Positions 6,430 to 9,742 of a stretch of DNA of 9,742 nt are shown here, one piece after another. Position 1 is the first letter of the stretch. Every line of letters begins with the position of its first letter. Both the position numbers and the translations under genes were made by a program. Under the pieces are notes generated by a model. The model was not told where the DNA came from, searched no databases, and worked only from the letters and a program-made list of their open reading frames with translations. Source of the stretch: RPRI01 sp051233685 (GTDB taxonomy: Bacteria; Desulfobacterota; Desulfobacteria; Desulfobacterales; RPRI01); the NCBI RefSeq assembly GCF_051233685.1, contig NZ_JBAMMY010000151.1, forward strand, positions 1 through 9,742, in the 5' to 3' direction.

Positions 6430-7935
6430 TTATAACAGATAATCCCACAGTTCCGCAACCTGAAGCCATCTGTATCCCTTGCCAGGCGGGCTGGACTGAA
6501 CTATTCCGTCTTGAATTGTCGTGCCGGTAATCGTTTGAATTTCTTGCGACAGACCCAATTTATCCTTTTTGGACAACGGAGAAATATCGAGTGCACGCTG
6601 TAGATTGTTGGTATATTTTACTTGAGATCCCAGTGCCCAACTTCTGGCAATTTCATGAAGCCACGAACGGGAAATTCCTGATTTCAAATTTGCTGCAAAC
6701 GTTTTCAACTCATCCATTTCACTTGATGTCAGTACCAGATCCCCGCAAACAGTTCGGTAGTATTCCTTTGCAAACAGATCATAAGAGGAGGGCATGGTTT
6801 CAAGCGACTCTAAGACCATATAATGCATTCGATTGCCGGTGCATTTATAGTATTCCGGTTTATTGCCGGGGTCATTTTTCAATCCTGATTTGACGGCATC
6901 AACCAGCATACCGGCAACCGTATCGATGTTCCGTATCGGGTTCTTGTGATGGGAAAAGACCAGTCCCATCGCATAGGTCAATTCCCGGTTTATAACACCA
7001 CCTGGTGTATGTTCCGGCGCAAGGGGGTTTTGCTTGGCAACAACCTGGTAAAACAGTGATGCAACCTCCCACCCCAGCCAGGCCGGAACAATGAGTTTGA
7101 TTTCATCTCCTCCCCAAAGAAGGGTTTCCAACCGGACTTCTTTCTGTTTGTTTATAAAAGATGGGCGATCCTTTACCAGATTGATAATTGCCTGCAAAAA
7201 CAATTTTTTTAATGTATGCAGCGTGTTGTCGTATTGTCCAAGTTCAGCTTTAGAAAATGAACGTTGTAGTGCACCGAATTTGTTACCGTCGATATAAATA
7301 TAGGCTATTTTCCCATCCAAATTACCCTGGGAACTATCTTTTGAAAGACTCTCCAGATCATTTGTAAACTCATATCCGTCTATATTGGATCCCAGAACGT
7401 TTTTATAGATTTCCTGACGAAGTGGTTTGCCCTGCTCCCTACGACTGTATGTAAAAGATGATAAGTTTTTCTCCTTTCCGGAATCCCATTGATGAGCTGG
7501 GAGTACCCGGTTAAGTTCATCAAAATCCATACCCGATTCTGCTTTAAGCGTTTCCGGAAATATCCGAATACTTGGGGATTGCATCTGGGCATACCGGACT
7601 TTTCCCATCAGTCTGGCCATGTCTTCTGGAAAACTATTTGTTTCTTCAATATATTCAACAATAAACATCATTTCTTTTATAGGCTGGCTTCCGTTGTATA
7701 GAAATTTCAGCAATTGTTGGCGTATGTCATTTGGATCGTTTGTCTCAATTGCAAACACAGCAGAACTGGCGCCTTCTGTAATCAGATGTTGTTTCCAGTT
7801 GGTATGCTGCGCCAGCATGCCAACCCTGTTCAGCAGGTAAAACCCGCCCCCTCTGATGGTGCTGATATCCGATGTGTCATATACAGTTGGTGTCAGGTTG
7901 ACTGCCTCGGCACGGAAAAGGAATTTTTTCATCAT
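6430..7935 (-). CDS. cas10: Compact Cas10 (Cmr2-like, two palm domains, no HD nuclease), 501 aa
   Basis: Large subunit of type III CRISPR complexes. The C-terminal palm polymerase makes a nucleotide second messenger when target RNA is bound. Palm 1 spans about 1-130: KKFLFRAEAVNL, then DTSDISTIRGGGFYLLNRVG, which corresponds to the TRDLW-GSYLLS segment of Cmr2. Palm 2 spans about 205-385: AYIYIDGNKFGAL with Asp216, and the catalytic loop LLWGGDEIKLIVP with GGDE at 275-278 in place of the usual GGDD. A helical domain like D4 fills about 390-501. At 501 aa it is much shorter than typical Cas10 (700-1000 aa). It has no HD domain, and with only two cysteines (365, 397) no zinc finger. GGDE is also the active form in diguanylate cyclases, so activity is plausible. 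AGGAG lies 5 nt before the first of two tandem ATGs. The gene follows corA by 48 nt. SAM-AMP as product is inferred from the CorA partner. Confidence 0.9.
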   Translation of the reverse strand: MMKKFLFRAEAVNLTPTVYDTSDISTIRGGGFYLLNRVGMLAQHTNWKQHLITEGASSAVFAIETNDPNDIRQQLLKFLYNGSQPIKEMMFIVEYIEETNSFPEDMARLMGKVRYAQMQSPSIRIFPETLKAESGMDFDELNRVLPAHQWDSGKEKNLSSFTYSRREQGKPLRQEIYKNVLGSNIDGYEFTNDLESLSKDSSQGNLDGKIAYIYIDGNKFGALQRSFSKAELGQYDNTLHTLKKLFLQAIINLVKDRPSFINKQKEVRLETLLWGGDEIKLIVPAWLGWEVASLFYQVVAKQNPLAPEHTPGGVINRELTYAMGLVFSHHKNPIRNIDTVAGMLVDAVKSGLKNDPGNKPEYYKCTGNRMHYMVLESLETMPSSYDLFAKEYYRTVCGDLVLTSSEMDELKTFAANLKSGISRSWLHEIARSWALGSQVKYTNNLQRALDISPLSKKDKLGLSQEIQTITGTTIQDGIVQSSPPGKGYRWLQVAELWDYLL

Positions 7936-7983
7936 AAAGGCTCCTGTTATTGTATGGTAATGTGAGTTGGTGTAAGTAGAGCA

Positions 7984-9582
7984 TCACTCCTTCCGGCATT
8001 CATTTTTGTATATCTTAAAACAAACACATAAAAGAATTACAATCACTGTGGTTACAGCTCCGAACACATAAAAATTATTCCAAACGTAACAATTTAAGAA
8101 TTTAACTTCAGTAAAATTCATTCCAAAATAACCTATAATCACTGCCAAAAGCGCAAATCGAAGGCCAATTTTCGTTGCGACATCCTGAAAACGCTCAATT
8201 TTTTGTTGGTGAATCAACTCAACCAATTCATCAGCTCGCCCAATCTCATCTTTAACCTGCTCGTACATGGGTTCAAGCTCAAAAGCGTCTTTCATTTTCT
8301 GATAAATTTCAATTCCCTGATCCTGATTGGTGATCTCTGTAAACCAATGCACGTTCATGAATTTCATGAAGCGGGTATGCAGGTCCCTGAGGCGGTACGG
8401 TAACTCATCAGGTATATTCCTCTTCAGTTTTTCAGGAAAATCTTTTGCAATTTCAGCAATCTCATTCGAAAAACGAATCAACGAAGCCCTGTAATAAGTA
8501 GTTAGGAGAAACATTTGGAAATACATTGATACAAACGGACGATAACAAAATCCCTTATTCCCAAAGTACATAAATGCAGATGAGTAGCGGGTAAACCCCA
8601 TACGGGTCCGATAATGCTTCCAACGGGTATATTCATGTTTCTGCATCAGATCGCAGATAAATTGTTTGTCATAACTGTAGTTATTACCCGGATTATCGAC
8701 ATACATAAAATGGGAAAAATAAATATCATCCTGATCACGATTCACCATTTCAGTGGTGTCATCTTTAAAAGCCACGTAGCTGTGAACCAGCATCCGGTCG
8801 TCCAAAATGGGGTAAAAAATTTGCGTTCCATTATCTTCTCCCCAAAAAGAGTTCAACAGTTCGGTAACCGGGCTTTTATATACCGGGTAGAGCCTATTTT
8901 TCAGGTTGTCATTAGTTACCGGAGTCATTGTGTCTAAAAACACGTCATCCAACGAATAGGTCTCTGAAAACTCAAATGAATCCGAAATGATAGAAACCGA
9001 CTTTGGAAAGTCATTCCCCTTCATCTGCTCAAAAGGATTATCTTTTTCAAAGTAGGCAGGGTACACACGACGGAACATATTGTTAAACAGAAGCAACTCC
9101 CCTCCAGTGCTGATCAAGGGGGCATTGATATCTTTATTCTGATCTGGATTGTCATCATTGGTGTTGCTGGTTTCGAAGACTAGAACCCAAATATTGTTTG
9201 GAAAATGATATAGGTAAATGCCAGCAAGCAAAGATGACATTTTATCTCCGTTGAGTTTTTCAAGACAGATGGAACCGTAGCTTAAACGGTGTTTAAAAAA
9301 ACACACGATATTCTGATCCTCAATTTTTACTGACTCCCCCGTTTTCTGGGGAAACAGAAAAGCCCTGACATAATCATGAAAATAGATGTATTCTGCATAA
9401 TTTTTCTGAAGATTCCAGTTTGCTACCAATTCTTTTGGCTTTGAAGGAATTTCAAAAGGTAATTGATCCCAATTATGCGGAGATGCTTTGATTTTACAAT
9501 CACAGTGAAATGGGTAAAGAAAAAATGATGTGAATTTTTCAATTGGCGCATCATGGAGTTGCATACTATTTTCCTCTGTCAT
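7984..9582 (-). CDS. CRISPR-associated CorA-family membrane effector, 532 aa
   Basis: CorA-fold divalent-cation channel relative, used in some type III systems as the membrane effector that answers the Cas10 messenger. The C-terminus has the CorA hallmark: a helix RFALLAVIIGYFGMNF with the GMN motif at 487-489 ending transmembrane segment 1 (about 472-489), a short periplasmic loop, and transmembrane segment 2 (about 503-523) followed by a basic and acidic tail KIYKNECRKE. Long helices at about 360-470 fit the CorA stalk. The soluble N-terminal part (about 1-350) is much longer than in housekeeping CorA (about 320-350 aa in total) and does not look like the usual magnesium-sensing domain. It may bind the messenger (inference). 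The start has GGGAGG 9-10 nt upstream. It is the first gene of the operon, 48 nt before cas10. A transport role in magnesium uptake is unlikely in this context. Confidence 0.88.
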   Translation of the reverse strand: MTEENSMQLHDAPIEKFTSFFLYPFHCDCKIKASPHNWDQLPFEIPSKPKELVANWNLQKNYAEYIYFHDYVRAFLFPQKTGESVKIEDQNIVCFFKHRLSYGSICLEKLNGDKMSSLLAGIYLYHFPNNIWVLVFETSNTNDDNPDQNKDINAPLISTGGELLLFNNMFRRVYPAYFEKDNPFEQMKGNDFPKSVSIISDSFEFSETYSLDDVFLDTMTPVTNDNLKNRLYPVYKSPVTELLNSFWGEDNGTQIFYPILDDRMLVHSYVAFKDDTTEMVNRDQDDIYFSHFMYVDNPGNNYSYDKQFICDLMQKHEYTRWKHYRTRMGFTRYSSAFMYFGNKGFCYRPFVSMYFQMFLLTTYYRASLIRFSNEIAEIAKDFPEKLKRNIPDELPYRLRDLHTRFMKFMNVHWFTEITNQDQGIEIYQKMKDAFELEPMYEQVKDEIGRADELVELIHQQKIERFQDVATKIGLRFALLAVIIGYFGMNFTEVKFLNCYVWNNFYVFGAVTTVIVILLCVCFKIYKNECRKE

Positions 9583-9600
9583 GCTTATTTCCTCCCAGTG

Positions 9601-9742
9601 GATATAATGGACCCCGAAATTTGAACTGATGGTTAAGCTGCTTTTTCTGTGATATTGACTCCATTATAAAGGAGACAGAATGAGAAAGCAATATCCAGGG
9701 AATTTTAAAGCAAAGGTTGCATTGGAAGCCATCAGGTCAGAG
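9601..9742 (+). mobile_element. Left end of an IS3-family insertion sequence (cut by the window)
   Basis: An IS3-type orfA starts at 9680 on the plus strand. The sequence before it, TGGACCCCGAAATTTGAAC at about 9608-9626, resembles the terminal inverted repeats of many IS3-family elements, which places the left end near 9601-9610. The exact boundary, right end and target duplication cannot be seen. The insertion lies only about 20-25 bases upstream of the corA start codon, so it separates the CRISPR operon from whatever once preceded it. Confidence 0.6.
9680..9742 (+). CDS. IS3-family transposase OrfA, N-terminal 21 residues only
   Basis: OrfA of IS3-family elements is a small helix-turn-helix protein that binds the inverted repeats and is fused to the DDE catalytic OrfB by programmed frameshifting. 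The visible start reads MRKQYPGNFKAKVALEAIRSE, which matches the M-R/K-x-Y/F-x-x-x-F-K-x-K-V-A-L-E-A opening of IS3/IS911 OrfA. GGAG at 9671-9674 gives a ribosome site 5-6 nt before the ATG. The reading frame is open to the window edge. It runs opposite to the CRISPR operon. Confidence 0.75.
   Translation, partial: MRKQYPGNFKAKVALEAIRSE

Noticed and set aside
7936..7983. Possible terminator or separate promoter between corA and cas10.
   Set aside because: The 48-nt gap contains only the cas10 ribosome site. No hairpin plus T-run and no promoter pair was seen.
9603..9608. A perfect TATAAT on the plus strand at the IS/operon boundary.
   Set aside because: No TTGACA-like box lies 16-18 bases upstream; that stretch is the corA start and ribosome site on the other strand. 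Probably chance in AT-rich sequence.
1..9742. CRISPR repeat array.
   Set aside because: No regularly spaced direct repeats were seen anywhere; nearly the whole window is coding.

Overview
This window carries most of one minus-strand operon: an atypical, HD-less type III CRISPR-Cas effector module with a CorA-type membrane effector and a reverse transcriptase. At its downstream end sits a decayed cas1, and at its upstream end an IS3-family insertion sequence. The DNA is bacterial: moderate to low GC, clear Shine-Dalgarno sequences, tightly packed genes. The species cannot be named. A Gram-negative environmental bacterium such as a Desulfobacterota-like lineage is a weak guess from gene content only.

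Layout in transcription order (high to low coordinates). The IS3-family left end and the start of its orfA are at 9601-9742 on the plus strand. The CorA-like two-helix membrane protein is at 9582-7984. The compact Cas10 is at 7935-6430; it has two palm domains and GGDE, but no HD domain and no zinc finger. A 607-aa fusion of a Cas7-like RAMP and a Cas5/Csx10-like RAMP is at 6416-4593. Three more RAMP (Cas7-type) proteins of 301, 365 and 448 aa lie at 4588-3683, 3686-2589 and 2614-1268. The reverse transcriptase with an intact YADD is at 1228-305. A cas1 remnant is at 275-1, where the N-terminal 16 codons are joined out of frame to the C-terminal quarter. From corA to the RT, neighbours overlap or lie within about 50 nt, so one transcript is likely.

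Proposed working model (inference): Cas10 plus the RAMP proteins form a crRNA-guided complex. On target RNA binding, the Cas10 palm makes a nucleotide messenger, and CorA responds at the membrane. SAM-AMP is the known messenger of CorA-linked type III systems. With no HD nuclease on Cas10, interference should rest on RNA cleavage by the Cas7-like subunits and on membrane disruption by CorA. The RT and Cas1 were probably once a single RT-Cas1 fusion for spacer acquisition from RNA. A one-base loss in the linker and a large internal deletion in cas1 appear to have destroyed adaptation, while the RT and the effector genes remain open. No CRISPR array, cas6, cas2, Cas11-type small subunit, or gene for degrading the messenger is visible in the window.
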